Positions 7,554-16,551 of a DNA stretch of 64,000 nt are shown in pieces (position 1 is the first letter of the stretch; every line of letters starts with the position of its first letter). This DNA is from DASYKT01 sp035995185 (GTDB lineage Bacteria > Acidobacteriota > Blastocatellia > Pyrinomonadales > Pyrinomonadaceae). The DNA is taken from contig DASYKT010000009.1 in NCBI GenBank assembly GCA_035995185.1, positions 30,947 to 94,946 of the forward strand. The letters run 5' to 3'. The position numbers were made by a program, and so were the translations under genes. The notes under the pieces are model-generated. The model did no database searches and had not been told where the DNA came from. It saw only the letters and a program-made list of their open reading frames with translations.

Positions 7554-8888
7554 TTACCTCGCGGCCCCCGTCTGCGTCTGCGCCTGCGCGCTAAAATTTA
7601 GTTTGTGCCAGCGCATGTAACTATAAGAGCTGTACCGGGAATCGAGCATTTCTTTTATATAGCCGGTTTTAAAATAAAGCGTTTTCTCATCCGTCCATCT
7701 GAGTTCCACGATCGGATTAAAAGAGACCAGGTCGCTTTCGTTCGGCATTACCTGAACCCCCTGCTCGGGCGTCGGTGTCGGAACAGGCAGATTCGACGGG
7801 GCATTCGAATTCCCGCTGCTTTTCAATTCCTCGCGCAGCAGCTGGTCAAATCTCTGTGAAGAGGTCAGCAGCGGAATGCGCAGCGGGATAGCGGCTATGG
7901 TCGGCAATTCTCCGATGCTATCGTAGATCTTGATGTCCTTATCAAAGGCGCAAGCCATTTTGGCGGAATCAGGCGACCACACCGGATGCACGACCGTCAG
8001 GTTATCATCCAAAAGACGCTCGCGGCCGATCTTTTCGATCAGGCGCGGCCTGCCAAAAGGCCTGAATTCTTCTGCGCGCGATTTCGCCGCCAATTCGCCG
8101 TACTGCCATTCCGCCGGCGTGCAAGCCAGCGTCGCCAGCATCGTGCTGTCCGGCGACCAGAGCAGGTAGAAATATATCAGCGTGTCTCTCTGCGAAATAT
8201 ATTTCAGATCGGCGCCTTCTTTGTTGCAGGTGTAGATCTGCTCGTTCGCGAATATTTTGATCGGCGCCGAAGTTTGCACGGGCGGCGCGGGTACATTGGT
8301 GTTTGCATTGCCGCTGCTATTCGCCGGAATGTTTCCATCAATATTCGCCGCCGTATTCGCCGCATTATCGCTCGGCTCCACCTCGGGCGGTGTCGGCGCA
8401 TCTGCCGTCGCCGGAATTTGGCTTTGCGCTCTGGTAACACCGATAAACGCCGCCGTGCTTCCGTCCGGCGCCCACGCGATCGCGTCCGGCAAACTGATCG
8501 CCATCGAATCGGGGGAAACGTGGCCGATCAACTTTCCATCCGCCGCGTACATATCCAGCCGGAACTCAGTTTCTTTATCGCCCGCGCGATGATAGATGAC
8601 GAGCACTCTCTGCTTGTCCGGCGAGGGCAAGGTTTTGTCCAGCAGTTCCTGCGGGCGGTTCTGATCGAAATCCGCTTGTACCGCGGCCACTCTCTCATCC
8701 GCCGTAGAAGGCTGTTCGGGTTCGAGCGGCGGCAGCGCATCGGTGTCTACCGAATAACTCAACCGCTGGGCCGGAACATTGTGCAGGCTTCCTGCCTGCC
8801 CCTGCGGTATCACGCCTGCGGGCCGGCACCCGGCAAACACCCCCAGCATGACGAAAGAGAAAACAAAAAATTTCTTGCTTTTAAACAT
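7554..8888 (-). CDS. lipoprotein with TolB/WD40-like beta-propeller repeats
   Basis: 444 residues. The leader ends in the lipobox LGVFAGC (Cys 21). Propeller-type blades carry the motifs DAIAWAPDGSTAAFIG, LLWSPDSTMLATLA and HPVWSPDSAKMACAF, with a final LRWTDEKTLYF strand. A long low-complexity insert rich in Asn, Ala, Pro and Thr (about residues 160-205) and a second Pro/Thr stretch near 385 interrupt the blades. Probably anchored in the outer or inner membrane and used for protein or ligand binding. The product is unnamed. It is first gene of an operon with the DinB gene. Confidence 0.8.
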   Translation of the reverse strand: MFKSKKFFVFSFVMLGVFAGCRPAGVIPQGQAGSLHNVPAQRLSYSVDTDALPPLEPEQPSTADERVAAVQADFDQNRPQELLDKTLPSPDKQRVLVIYHRAGDKETEFRLDMYAADGKLIGHVSPDSMAISLPDAIAWAPDGSTAAFIGVTRAQSQIPATADAPTPPEVEPSDNAANTAANIDGNIPANSSGNANTNVPAPPVQTSAPIKIFANEQIYTCNKEGADLKYISQRDTLIYFYLLWSPDSTMLATLACTPAEWQYGELAAKSRAEEFRPFGRPRLIEKIGRERLLDDNLTVVHPVWSPDSAKMACAFDKDIKIYDSIGELPTIAAIPLRIPLLTSSQRFDQLLREELKSSGNSNAPSNLPVPTPTPEQGVQVMPNESDLVSFNPIVELRWTDEKTLYFKTGYIKEMLDSRYSSYSYMRWHKLNFSAQAQTQTGAAR

Positions 8889-8952
8889 TGCGTTTATCTA
8901 TTTCAGGTTTTGCCAGATTTGCCTATAAAGCAGGCAAATCAAGTTTTTGCAG

Positions 8953-9050
8953 TTTTCGTGTTACTTCGTGTGGTTTCGTGGTTCCAGTCTTAAGTCTTTA
9001 GTTCCAAAGTTTAAGACCTGGAACCACGAAATCACACTAAAATACACAAA
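8953..9050. repeat. intergenic inverted repeat, TTCGTGTGATTTCGTGG family (copy 1)
   Basis: Left arm around 8954-8985 (TTTCGTGTTACTTCGTGTGG, then TTTCGTGGTTCC) and right arm around 9020-9050 (GGAACCACGAAATCACACTA...) are imperfect complements across a spacer of about 35 nt. Relatives lie at 25184, 31237 and 45475. Confidence 0.8.
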
Positions 9051-9094
9051 CAAAACATAAGACAAATTTCTGACTTTATAGCCAAAAAAAGCTT

Positions 9095-11011
9095 TTATTT
9101 CAAATTACCTTTGGTCCATCCCTGGTAAAGCTGGCGCTGCCCGTCGCTGGGCGACTGCACCGGCGAGATACTATAATCCGTCGGCGCCCGGCCGCCCAAT
9201 GCGATCTCGATCGTCCGCATCTCGTCAAAACGAAACACGGTCAACCTGATCTTGTCACCGGGTTTTTTACTGCGGACCGTATTATCCAGGATCGTCTGGT
9301 TGGCGCGATAACCATCGACCGCCACGATCTGGTCGCCGGTATTTAGTCCCTGCTCATAGGCCGGCGCGTCCGAAGGCAGCGAACTCACCACCAATCTTTC
9401 ACCTTGCTGCGACGTATTAGCGCCGAGATAAGCCTGCGGGTTGCCGCCCGGGCCCGTATTGAGCTGCAGGCCAATGCCGTTCAGGACGCTGTTGTAATCT
9501 ATCTCTTCGCGGCCCCTGACGTATTTGCGGAAAAAATCGTCAAGGCTCTTACCCGCCATCATCTCGGCGGTTTTCTGAACGTCCTCAGGCGTATAGTTGC
9601 GCCCTTTTTTATAGAGTTCGGTATAAAAATACCGCAGCACATCGTCAAGCGATTTTGCGCCGCCCGATGCCTTGCGGATCTCGACATCCAGCAGCCCCGC
9701 GACCAGCGCGCCTTTTTCATAGTATGAGATCTGGTTGTTTATCGCATTTTCGTCCTGCCGGTAATATTTTATCCACGCGTCCCAACTCGCTTCTTCCACA
9801 CTCGTCTGAAAACGCCCGGGTTGTTCCTGCAGGTTTTCGATCCCCGACGCAATGTTGGCGAGAAAATCCCTGTCGGATATCAACCCGGCGCGCAGCAGCA
9901 AAACATTCGAATAATAATCCGTTCCGCCTTCGGCCATCCACAAAAGTTTGGTGTAGTTTTCTTTTGTGTAATCAAAGGGGCCGAGTGCGTCCGGCTTGAG
10001 GCGCTTGACATTCCACGCATGGAAAAATTCGTGCGCCACCAGCCCCATAAAGCCCATGTAGCGCGATTGCGGTTTAAAGCCGAAGCGGTTGAATTGCAGC
10101 GCGGTCGAATTCAAATGTTCGAGCCCGCCGCCGCCGCGTAGGTTAACGATAAAGGTGTAATCTTTATATGGGATCTCGCCGAATATATCCGCCGCCGCGG
10201 CCACTATCTTAGGCACATCGCGCTTTAGCTGCTCCAGATCGTAATTTCCTTCGCCGTCGATCACCATCCGGTGCGGCACGCCGCGCACTTCGAAATTTAT
10301 TTCCTTGTAGTTGCTGACCTCGAAAGGCGAATCGTAAAGAATATCGAAATTTTCCGCGGTGAAAGTATTCGCCTGTCCCGAAACCTGCGGCAAGCCGGTC
10401 GCTATTTTCCACTCTCCGTAGGGCACGACCTTCACCGTGGAAGACGCCTTCAACTGCCCGTCCGGGTACATCAACGTCGCGGCATTATTCCAGAAAGCAT
10501 GGCTGTCGTTAAGTTCATTTGTGCGAACGGTCAGTTCGTTGGCATAGACGCGATAAGTGGCCACGATCTCAGCCGCGCCTTTAGAGGCGATCTGCCAGGT
10601 GTTCTTGTTGGTCTTTTGCCAGGCCAGCGCGTTTCCGCCCCCATCTTTGGCGGCAAAATCCTGCACGTGGCGGGCATATTCGCGGACGAGATATGAACCC
10701 GGCGTCCATACCGGCATGACCAGATCGGTCTTTTCTCCCGGCGAGGCAGACTTGACCCGCACTTCGACTTCCAGCAGGTGCGTCCACGGCTTTGACATCG
10801 AAACCGTGTAAGCAATAACCGGCGCAGCAGCCATCGGAGCCGTCGCCGTAGTGGCCATCTTCTTCGGCGTTTTCGGGGGCGTTTTCGGGGGCGTTTTCGG
10901 CTGGGCCGAGATGCCCGTAGTAATGCCCGCGAGCAAAAGTGCCGCAATGATAGCCGCAAAAAGACCTGTCAGACGCGTGTCCGGGTTATTCCCTGCTTTA
11001 ATTACTTTCAT
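9095..11011 (-). CDS. M61 family metallopeptidase with PDZ domain
   Basis: 638 residues. A signal peptide (about 15-36, LFAAIIAALLLAGI...) is followed by a Pro-Lys-Thr linker made of repeated PPKT units. The N-terminal M61 beta domain covers about 60-260. The zinc site is HEFFH at 327-331 with the third ligand in WMAEGGTDYY (E361). A C-terminal PDZ domain (about 525-610) contains AYEQGLNTGDQIVAVDG. M61 enzymes of this form are exported glycyl-type aminopeptidases. It is a single gene with no clear operon partner. Confidence 0.95.
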   Translation of the reverse strand: MKVIKAGNNPDTRLTGLFAAIIAALLLAGITTGISAQPKTPPKTPPKTPKKMATTATAPMAAAPVIAYTVSMSKPWTHLLEVEVRVKSASPGEKTDLVMPVWTPGSYLVREYARHVQDFAAKDGGGNALAWQKTNKNTWQIASKGAAEIVATYRVYANELTVRTNELNDSHAFWNNAATLMYPDGQLKASSTVKVVPYGEWKIATGLPQVSGQANTFTAENFDILYDSPFEVSNYKEINFEVRGVPHRMVIDGEGNYDLEQLKRDVPKIVAAAADIFGEIPYKDYTFIVNLRGGGGLEHLNSTALQFNRFGFKPQSRYMGFMGLVAHEFFHAWNVKRLKPDALGPFDYTKENYTKLLWMAEGGTDYYSNVLLLRAGLISDRDFLANIASGIENLQEQPGRFQTSVEEASWDAWIKYYRQDENAINNQISYYEKGALVAGLLDVEIRKASGGAKSLDDVLRYFYTELYKKGRNYTPEDVQKTAEMMAGKSLDDFFRKYVRGREEIDYNSVLNGIGLQLNTGPGGNPQAYLGANTSQQGERLVVSSLPSDAPAYEQGLNTGDQIVAVDGYRANQTILDNTVRSKKPGDKIRLTVFRFDEMRTIEIALGGRAPTDYSISPVQSPSDGQRQLYQGWTKGNLK

Positions 11012-11094
11012 ATGTATAAGATAATATTTACGATAAGCCTATATTTTACTACGAAATCATGTTTAACCGAAAAAGGTTCCGGAAACTGTGAACT

Positions 11095-12357
11095 ATGAAG
11101 CGTTTTCCCGTTCTGCTGATCTTTATCACTATCCTTATCGATCTGATCGGTTTTGGCATCGTTATTCCGGTGCTGCCCTATTACGTCGGGACGGAACCTT
11201 TTAACGCTACCCCGCTCACTTTCGGCTGGCTGGTCGCTTCATTTTCCATAATGCAATTTATTTTTTCGCCGATCCTCGGGAAACTTTCGGATAAGTACGG
11301 GAGGCGGCCGATTTTGTTTCTCAGCCTGATCGGCACGGGGATAGGTTTTCTGGTGCTCGGTTTTGCCACCACTATGTGGATGGTGTTTGCCGGCCGTATT
11401 TTGGACGGCATCACCGGCGGAAATATTTCTACCGCGCAAGCTTACATTGCCGACGTCACCACGCCGGAAAATCGCGCCCGGGGAATGGGAATGATCGGCG
11501 CGGCTTTTGGGATCGGCTTTGTCCTGGGTCCCGCGATCGGCGGGATCCTGAGCCCTTTCGGCCTGGCGGTTCCTTTTTACTTTGCCGCCGGGCTGGCTTT
11601 CCTCAATGCCACGGCGCTCTATTTTGTCTTGCCGGAAACCGTCAAAAAGGGAGAGCACAAAGCTGAAGAATCCAGCGGACGTTTTAACACGCTGCTCAAA
11701 TACCTGCGCGATCCGCGGCTCGGCCTGCTGATACTGATCTATTTCCTGGTGACCGTGGCGTTTTCGATATTGACCACCGCCTTTATTATTTACACCGCCC
11801 ATCGTTTCGGTTATACGGCGCGGCAAAACGGTTTTGTTTTTGCCTACATTGGCGTGATCGGCATCATGATCCAGGGCGGTTTGATGGGCATCGCCACCAA
11901 AAAATTCGGAGAAAATTTGCTGGTGATCATCGGCACGGTGCTGATGGCGGTCGCGTTGTTCTTTGTTCCGCTGGTCGGCCCGGAAAGCGGCGGCCTGACC
12001 GGACTTCTGATCGGGATAGCGGTTTTTTCTTTCGGCAGCGCTTTTGCCGGAACGCCGCTGGTGGCGCTGGCGTCAAAGAGTGTTTCCGCCCGTGAACAGG
12101 GCGTGGCAATGGGCGTGATGCAGTCCGCCGCGAGCCTGGCGCGTGCGGTCGGCCCGGCGCTGACGGGATTATTGCTGAGCGCGGCAGTAGCTACAGAAAC
12201 GGCCCCCGATAATTTCGTTAATTCCGCGATCGGAAACGTGACCGATTTCACCATCGAGAGAACTTTCTGGACCGCGGCCGCGATCATGGTGCCCACTTTT
12301 CTGATGGCGGTGTATTTTGCCCGTCGGCACAAACAGCCGCCTGTTGCGGCAGCCTGA
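11095..12357 (+). CDS. MFS efflux transporter, DHA1/TetA type
   Basis: 420 residues, about 12 hydrophobic helices. It begins FITILIDLIGFGIVIPVLPYY, the TM1 pattern of TetA-like antiporters, and has the loop 2-3 motif GKLSDKYGRRP (motif A) and the motif C-like GFVLGPAIGG in TM5. The C-half contains a second, weaker repeat. Drug/H+ antiport is likely; tetracycline specificity is not implied. It faces away from the M61 gene over a shared region of 83 bp. Confidence 0.92.
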   Translation: MKRFPVLLIFITILIDLIGFGIVIPVLPYYVGTEPFNATPLTFGWLVASFSIMQFIFSPILGKLSDKYGRRPILFLSLIGTGIGFLVLGFATTMWMVFAGRILDGITGGNISTAQAYIADVTTPENRARGMGMIGAAFGIGFVLGPAIGGILSPFGLAVPFYFAAGLAFLNATALYFVLPETVKKGEHKAEESSGRFNTLLKYLRDPRLGLLILIYFLVTVAFSILTTAFIIYTAHRFGYTARQNGFVFAYIGVIGIMIQGGLMGIATKKFGENLLVIIGTVLMAVALFFVPLVGPESGGLTGLLIGIAVFSFGSAFAGTPLVALASKSVSAREQGVAMGVMQSAASLARAVGPALTGLLLSAAVATETAPDNFVNSAIGNVTDFTIERTFWTAAAIMVPTFLMAVYFARRHKQPPVAAA

Positions 12358-12483
12358 TACGTAATACGCGATACGTTTTGTGTGTTAGTGCGGTTCGTGG
12401 TTTTTTGTTTTATATCTTAAATAATGGGCGGAATTCGTATTACGTACCGCGTATTGCGTATTACGTATTACGTATCACGTTCT
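12357..12483. repeat. CGTATTACG-type inverted repeat pair
   Basis: Left block 12358-12378 (ACGTAATACGCGATACGTTT) and right block 12435-12482, a run of degenerate CGTATTACG units ending CGTATCACG. The two blocks face each other across about 60 nt. The same family flanks the four-helix-bundle gene at 40331-40809. It fills the gap before the glycosyltransferase gene. Confidence 0.75.
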
Positions 12484-12484
12484 T

Positions 12485-13705
12485 ATGCTTATCTTTCTGA
12501 TAATTTTCTATCTCTTTGCCCTGTTTTTGATTTATCAGAGCTATCGTTCATTCGTTGGCGGGCTGGAATATTTAAAATATTTCAAGAAAGAGTTAAGCAA
12601 ACCGAGATCAAACTTTACCCCCTGCGCTGCGATCTTTGCGCCCTGCCGCGGCCGCGATGAAAACCTGAAGACAAACCTCGCCGCTTTGTTTTATCAGGAT
12701 TATCCCGAATACGAGATCATCTTTGTAACCGACGACGCGGGCGATCCTTGCGTCTCCGTTATCGAAGAGCTCCGCGCGGAGTTTGAACATCTCGCGAACG
12801 TCTCAAGCAAACTGGTCATCGCCGGCCTTGCCGCTGACGAAGGGCAAAAGGTCCATAACCTGCGCGCGGCCGTTCCGCACGCGTCGGAAAAAAGCGCGGT
12901 GTTCGCCTTTGTCGATTCCGATGCGCGGCCGGGTAAAGATTGGTTAAGAGACCTGGTCGCTCCGCTCGAAGATGAAAAGATCGGCGCCGCCGCCGGTTAC
13001 CGCTGGTTCATTTCCAAAAAGCGCAATTTTTCATCAGAGCTGCAGTCGGTCTGGAACGCTTCGGTCGCCTCGGCGCTGGGCGCGAATATGAAAAGCAATT
13101 TTTGCTGGGGCGGCTCCACGGCCATCCTGCGAAAGACTTTTGAAAATATAGATATGCGCGAGAAATGGCGCGGAACTTTGTCGGACGATTTTGCCGTGAC
13201 CCGCGCCGTAAAAGGGGCGGGCCTTTTGGTTTATTTCGTGCCGCAATGCCTGACCGCGTCTATCGAAGACTGTGATTTTCGCGGGCTGCTGGAATTTACC
13301 ACCCGCCAGATGAAGATCACGCGCGTCTATGCGCCGCAGTATTGGAAGATGTCTTTTGCCGGCTCGTTTGTTTTTAACACGGTCTTTATCTCAGGGATTT
13401 TGTTAATGATCTCCGGCGCGGCTTTTTGGCAGCGGTTATTAGCGCTGGTCGCTTTAGTGCTTGCCTCGCTGTTTAGTATCGGCAAATCCTGGCTGCGGCT
13501 AAATGCCGTAAAACTGGTGCTGAATGGTTACGAAAAAGATTTAAAGAAACAGTTTTGGACGCAGAATACTTTGTGGATAATTTCCCCGGCGCTTTTCTTT
13601 TACAACTGCGCCGCGGCGCTCGTTTCGCGCAAGATCGTTTGGCGCGGCATCACTTATGAACTAAAATCGCCTCAAGAGACCCTGATACATTCAAATGACA
13701 AATAA
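12485..13705 (+). CDS. membrane glycosyltransferase family 2 (ceramide-glucosyltransferase/GT21-like)
   Basis: 406 residues. One N-terminal membrane helix (about 1-20), then a GT-A domain with CRGRDENL (54-61), FVTDDAG (80-86), the DSD metal motif (144-146), LSDDF (232-236) and RQMKITR (274-280), which fits the R/Q-x-x-R-W-like motif of processive or GT21 enzymes. Two or three C-terminal helices (about 290-345 and 365-390) follow. Transfers a sugar from a nucleotide donor to a membrane lipid, by analogy with the family; the acceptor is unknown. The start abuts the repeat block. Confidence 0.82.
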   Translation: MLIFLIIFYLFALFLIYQSYRSFVGGLEYLKYFKKELSKPRSNFTPCAAIFAPCRGRDENLKTNLAALFYQDYPEYEIIFVTDDAGDPCVSVIEELRAEFEHLANVSSKLVIAGLAADEGQKVHNLRAAVPHASEKSAVFAFVDSDARPGKDWLRDLVAPLEDEKIGAAAGYRWFISKKRNFSSELQSVWNASVASALGANMKSNFCWGGSTAILRKTFENIDMREKWRGTLSDDFAVTRAVKGAGLLVYFVPQCLTASIEDCDFRGLLEFTTRQMKITRVYAPQYWKMSFAGSFVFNTVFISGILLMISGAAFWQRLLALVALVLASLFSIGKSWLRLNAVKLVLNGYEKDLKKQFWTQNTLWIISPALFFYNCAAALVSRKIVWRGITYELKSPQETLIHSNDK

Positions 13706-13777
13706 AGCCGTGCAATTTATAAACCTGCTGCGCTCAGCCAAACGAGAGCGCAAGCTGGGCAGGAGTCGTGCTCGCAT

Positions 13778-13865
13778 CATTCGGAATAGATAAAAGATGA
13801 TAGCTAATAACTGAAAGATTCGGGTCTATTCTCTATCAACTATCAGTTATCATCTATTCCGAATG
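13778..13865. repeat. imperfect inverted repeat before atpZ
   Basis: CATTCGGAATAGAT (13778-13791) and ATCTATTCCGAATG (13852-13865) are perfect 14-bp complements. The interior, with degenerate GATAACTGA/TCAGTTATC blocks, extends the pairing. A shorter related run of CTATCAGCTATTATC lies near 43302-43340. Confidence 0.75.
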
Positions 13866-13934
13866 ACATTTCCCTTCTCACCAACTTTAGGAAACACTGC
13901 AAGCTGGAATTTATCTGACAAGAGGTAATTGGCA

Positions 13935-14231
13935 ATGATCGAAAAACCTTCGGAGTATTTAGAGGACAAAGAGTCGGAAGAAAGCGATGCGCCGATAGAG
14001 GTGTTGCCATATACCCCGGAAAGCGCCGGCGAAACCGCGCGAAAAAGCGGGCTTGCCTATAGCGCCGGCATAGTGCTTTTCGGTTCGGTCGCAATAATGT
14101 TTTTTATCGGCTTGCTGCTGGACAGGTATCTCGGCACCTCGCCGGGTTTTCTAGTCGGAGGGATAATTCTCGGTGCGATTCTCGGGTTTTACCAGTTCTT
14201 TCGCATCACGTCGCGGATAATTGGAAAGTGA
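13935..14231 (+). CDS. atpZ: AtpZ/AtpI-like F0 accessory membrane protein
   Basis: 98 residues from the ATG at 13935; GAGGT 8 nt upstream favours it over the in-frame TTG at 13929. An acidic N-terminal tail is followed by two helices (about 42-60 and 68-90) with GIVLFGSVAIMFFIGLLLDR and TSPGFLVGGIILGAILGFYQ. This is the AtpZ / F0F1 assembly-factor pattern. The atpI-atpB-atpE genes are 23 kb away on the other strand, so the ATP synthase genes are dispersed. The last 81 bp overlap the convergent membrane-protein gene. Confidence 0.75.
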   Translation: MIEKPSEYLEDKESEESDAPIEVLPYTPESAGETARKSGLAYSAGIVLFGSVAIMFFIGLLLDRYLGTSPGFLVGGIILGAILGFYQFFRITSRIIGK

Positions 14232-14687
14232 ACACCCCGGCTCCGGTTCGAACCACCGCCAGATACGCGAACAAACAAGTGTCGTTATTCCGCCAATAAA
14301 CGGCGAAGGCACGGTCAAAATTATCGCTACGACCGCCAGATTTCTCACCGCCAGCAGTGAGCTTGAAGAGACGAGAAGAGAAATTCCCGGATCAATAATA
14401 AAAAAGTAACCGAAGATGATCGCTAACGTCGTCGCGGCGGCAAGCAAAGCGCCTTTTATTACTTTGTCCACGCTGAAGTACCCAAGCACCGCTCCGATAA
14501 CCGCGCCGTCTAGTCCCCCGATGATCACTGACAGCCAGCCCAGGAACGGGGAGGGAATGTTGGCAAACCCTTCGCCATGCTTGAGGTCCAGCAGAAAAAT
14601 GATGGCTCTGACGATCGCTCCCCAAACGACCGCGCCGGTTAAAACGCCAAAAACAGAACCGGTCAATATGCGGTAAAGGTTGAGCAT
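14151..14687 (-). CDS. multi-spanning membrane protein, function unknown
   Basis: 178 residues with four hydrophobic segments (about 8-32, 48-72, 78-100, 112-140), many Gly/Ala, and a polar tail. The ATG lies 4 nt after the psuG stop, so it is coupled to psuG. Its last 27 codons overlap the 3' end of atpZ on the opposite strand. No family recognised. The tail in the overlap region is less protein-like than the rest, so the stop may have been acquired by drift. Confidence 0.6.
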   Translation of the reverse strand: MLNLYRILTGSVFGVLTGAVVWGAIVRAIIFLLDLKHGEGFANIPSPFLGWLSVIIGGLDGAVIGAVLGYFSVDKVIKGALLAAATTLAIIFGYFFIIDPGISLLVSSSSLLAVRNLAVVAIILTVPSPFIGGITTLVCSRIWRWFEPEPGCSLSNYPRRDAKELVKPENRTENYPSD

Positions 14688-14689
14688 AT

Positions 14690-15592
14690 TTACAAAGCTG
14701 ACAGGGCGACTGCCACCTGGGAGGCCACTTTCGCGTTGTGTTTTAGCAGGGCGATATTTGCCTCAAGGGTTTTCCCGCCGCTGCGCGCGGACATTTCCGA
14801 GAGCAGAAAAGGCGTCAGGTTCTTTCCTTTCATTTTCTGCCTTTCGGCTGCATTCAGGCATCCCTGCAGCACGATCTCCAATTCCTCTCGCGGTATCTCA
14901 TATTCCGCCGGCACGGGAACTGTCAGCAATATCGCGCCCGGTAAATTCAACTCATCGCGCGCGCGAATAATCCTGGCGGCGGCTTCAGCGGTTTCAATTT
15001 TTTCGTCCACCCGCAACCCGCTGGAACGCGAATAAAACGCGGGAAACTCGTCGCAGCCGTAGCCCAGCACCGTTACGCCGTGCGTCTCCAGCCATTCGCG
15101 GGTCGCCGGCAGATCGAGAATTATTTTTGCGCCGGAAGAAACCACCGTCATCGGAGTTTGGGCAAGTTCGGGCAGGTCGGCTGAAACATCGGCGGAAAAC
15201 CCGCGATGGACGCCGCCGATCCCTCCCGTAGCAAAAACTTTTATTCCGGCCCGGTGCGCCAACCACATTGTGGTCGCAACCGTGGTGGCGCAGTCCCATT
15301 TGCCCGCCACGGCGGGCGCCAGGTCGCGGCGGCTGATCTTGCGAATATTTTTGCCGGCGGCCAAGCGTTCGATCTTTTCGGTGTCTAACCCGGCATAAAA
15401 AACGCCGCCGAAAACCGCGATCGTGGCCGGGACCGCGCCGTTGTCCCGCACTATTTTTTCCAGCTCATAAGCAGTTTCGAGGTTTCGAGGGTGCGGCAGC
15501 CCGTGAGCGATAACGGTAGATTCCAGCGCCACCAACGGCTTTCCCGCCGCGAGCGCGTCTTTTACTTCTTCATTAAAAATAAAATTTTCCAT
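14690..15592 (-). CDS. psuG: pseudouridine-5'-phosphate glycosidase
   Basis: 300 residues. Diagnostic stretches are LVALESTVIAHGLPHP near residue 20, IAVFGGVFYAGL near 58, KISRRDL near 85, TVATTMWLAHRAGIKVFATG near 105 and GGVHRGF near 127. PsuG reversibly splits pseudouridine 5'-phosphate into uracil and ribose 5-phosphate. The kinase partner PsuK is absent from the neighbourhood; a coupled membrane protein follows instead. Confidence 0.96.
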   Translation of the reverse strand: MENFIFNEEVKDALAAGKPLVALESTVIAHGLPHPRNLETAYELEKIVRDNGAVPATIAVFGGVFYAGLDTEKIERLAAGKNIRKISRRDLAPAVAGKWDCATTVATTMWLAHRAGIKVFATGGIGGVHRGFSADVSADLPELAQTPMTVVSSGAKIILDLPATREWLETHGVTVLGYGCDEFPAFYSRSSGLRVDEKIETAEAAARIIRARDELNLPGAILLTVPVPAEYEIPREELEIVLQGCLNAAERQKMKGKNLTPFLLSEMSARSGGKTLEANIALLKHNAKVASQVAVALSAL

Positions 15593-15650
15593 AAGAACGG
15601 GCCAGAGAATTTCCCTGCCCCCTGCGTCAAATCGATAATAGACAGTTCTC

Positions 15651-16499
15651 TTATTTGATCATTCTGAAAATACGGTCAAACCGCGGGTGGCTTAGGCAAT
15701 TCGACATGCTTTCCCCGGTCGTCTGATCGCAAGACCAGTAGACGAACATCGCCCGGCCGATTATCAGGTCGCGCTTGACCGGCCCCCAAAAGCGGCTGTC
15801 TTCGCTATTGTCGCGATTGTCGCCCATCATAAAATAACTGTCATCGGGGATCTTGTAAGGATGGCCGGGCGCGGCAAAATCATAATAAGAGTGCTCCGGG
15901 ATCTTCCCTTTTTTTGACTCTTCGGTGGAATCTTTCCCGTAATAAACCCCGTAAGGCTGATCTGGCTGTCTTGCTTCGATCTCAGCGGTAACCAGAGCGG
16001 CGGTGCTGTTCTGCGAGCCGTCGGCTTTCTGCGGGTGGTCGCCTATCATCCGGTATTCGGGCAGCAATTGCCCGTTGATAAGCACCTGGTTATTGCGAAA
16101 TTCGATTGTTTCACCCGGCAGGCCGATCACGCGTTTTACATAATTTATCTCGTATTTGCGCAGGCCGCGGTCGCTGTCTCTTTTGGGATGAGTGGAATTA
16201 CCGGGATATTTGAAAACAATGATATCTCCGCGTTTGATCTCGCGCTGCGGCAGAAAGAAAAGGGTGTCGCCCGGTGAAAATATAAATTTATTCACCAGCA
16301 GGTAATCGCCCACCAAAATGGTATTTTCCATCGAGGCAGTGGGCACCGTGACCGCCTGTAAAACAAAGGTCATGCCAAACAGCGCCATGATCAGCGTTAC
16401 CACAAAAGATTCGAAATAATCGCGGACAACGCTTTTAGGCGGGCCGGGAGGTGTTTTCTTTTCCGCCTTTTTCTTACTATCGTCAGTATTATTGCTCAT
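15651..16499 (-). CDS. lepB: signal peptidase I
   Basis: 282 residues. One N-terminal membrane anchor (about 32-52). The Ser/Lys dyad sits in VPTASMENT (S56) and NYVKRVIGLPGE (K122). Box E appears as MMGDNRDNSEDSRFWGPV. A polar insert (about 150-200) lies between boxes D and E. It cleaves signal peptides on the periplasmic face. It lies 52 nt downstream of rnc on the same strand, the common lepB-rnc pairing in reverse order. Confidence 0.97.
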   Translation of the reverse strand: MSNNTDDSKKKAEKKTPPGPPKSVVRDYFESFVVTLIMALFGMTFVLQAVTVPTASMENTILVGDYLLVNKFIFSPGDTLFFLPQREIKRGDIIVFKYPGNSTHPKRDSDRGLRKYEINYVKRVIGLPGETIEFRNNQVLINGQLLPEYRMIGDHPQKADGSQNSTAALVTAEIEARQPDQPYGVYYGKDSTEESKKGKIPEHSYYDFAAPGHPYKIPDDSYFMMGDNRDNSEDSRFWGPVKRDLIIGRAMFVYWSCDQTTGESMSNCLSHPRFDRIFRMIK

Positions 16500-16551
16500 G
16501 GTTGGTATCCTAAATAACCTATCTAATAACGGTCAACCCCGCGGCGTTGAT

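Noticed and set aside
7986..8993. 335-codon plus-strand open frame rich in Arg
   Set aside because: It is the antisense of the propeller lipoprotein, with an Arg-rich composition typical of shadow frames and no recognisable domain.
11095..12357. MFS transporter as a specific tetracycline-resistance gene
   Set aside because: Only general DHA1/TetA motifs are visible; specificity cannot be read from sequence, and it sits in an ordinary chromosomal context.
12424..12660. 78-codon plus-strand frame before the glycosyltransferase
   Set aside because: Its first half translates the CGTATTACG repeat and the rest overlaps the real gene in another frame.
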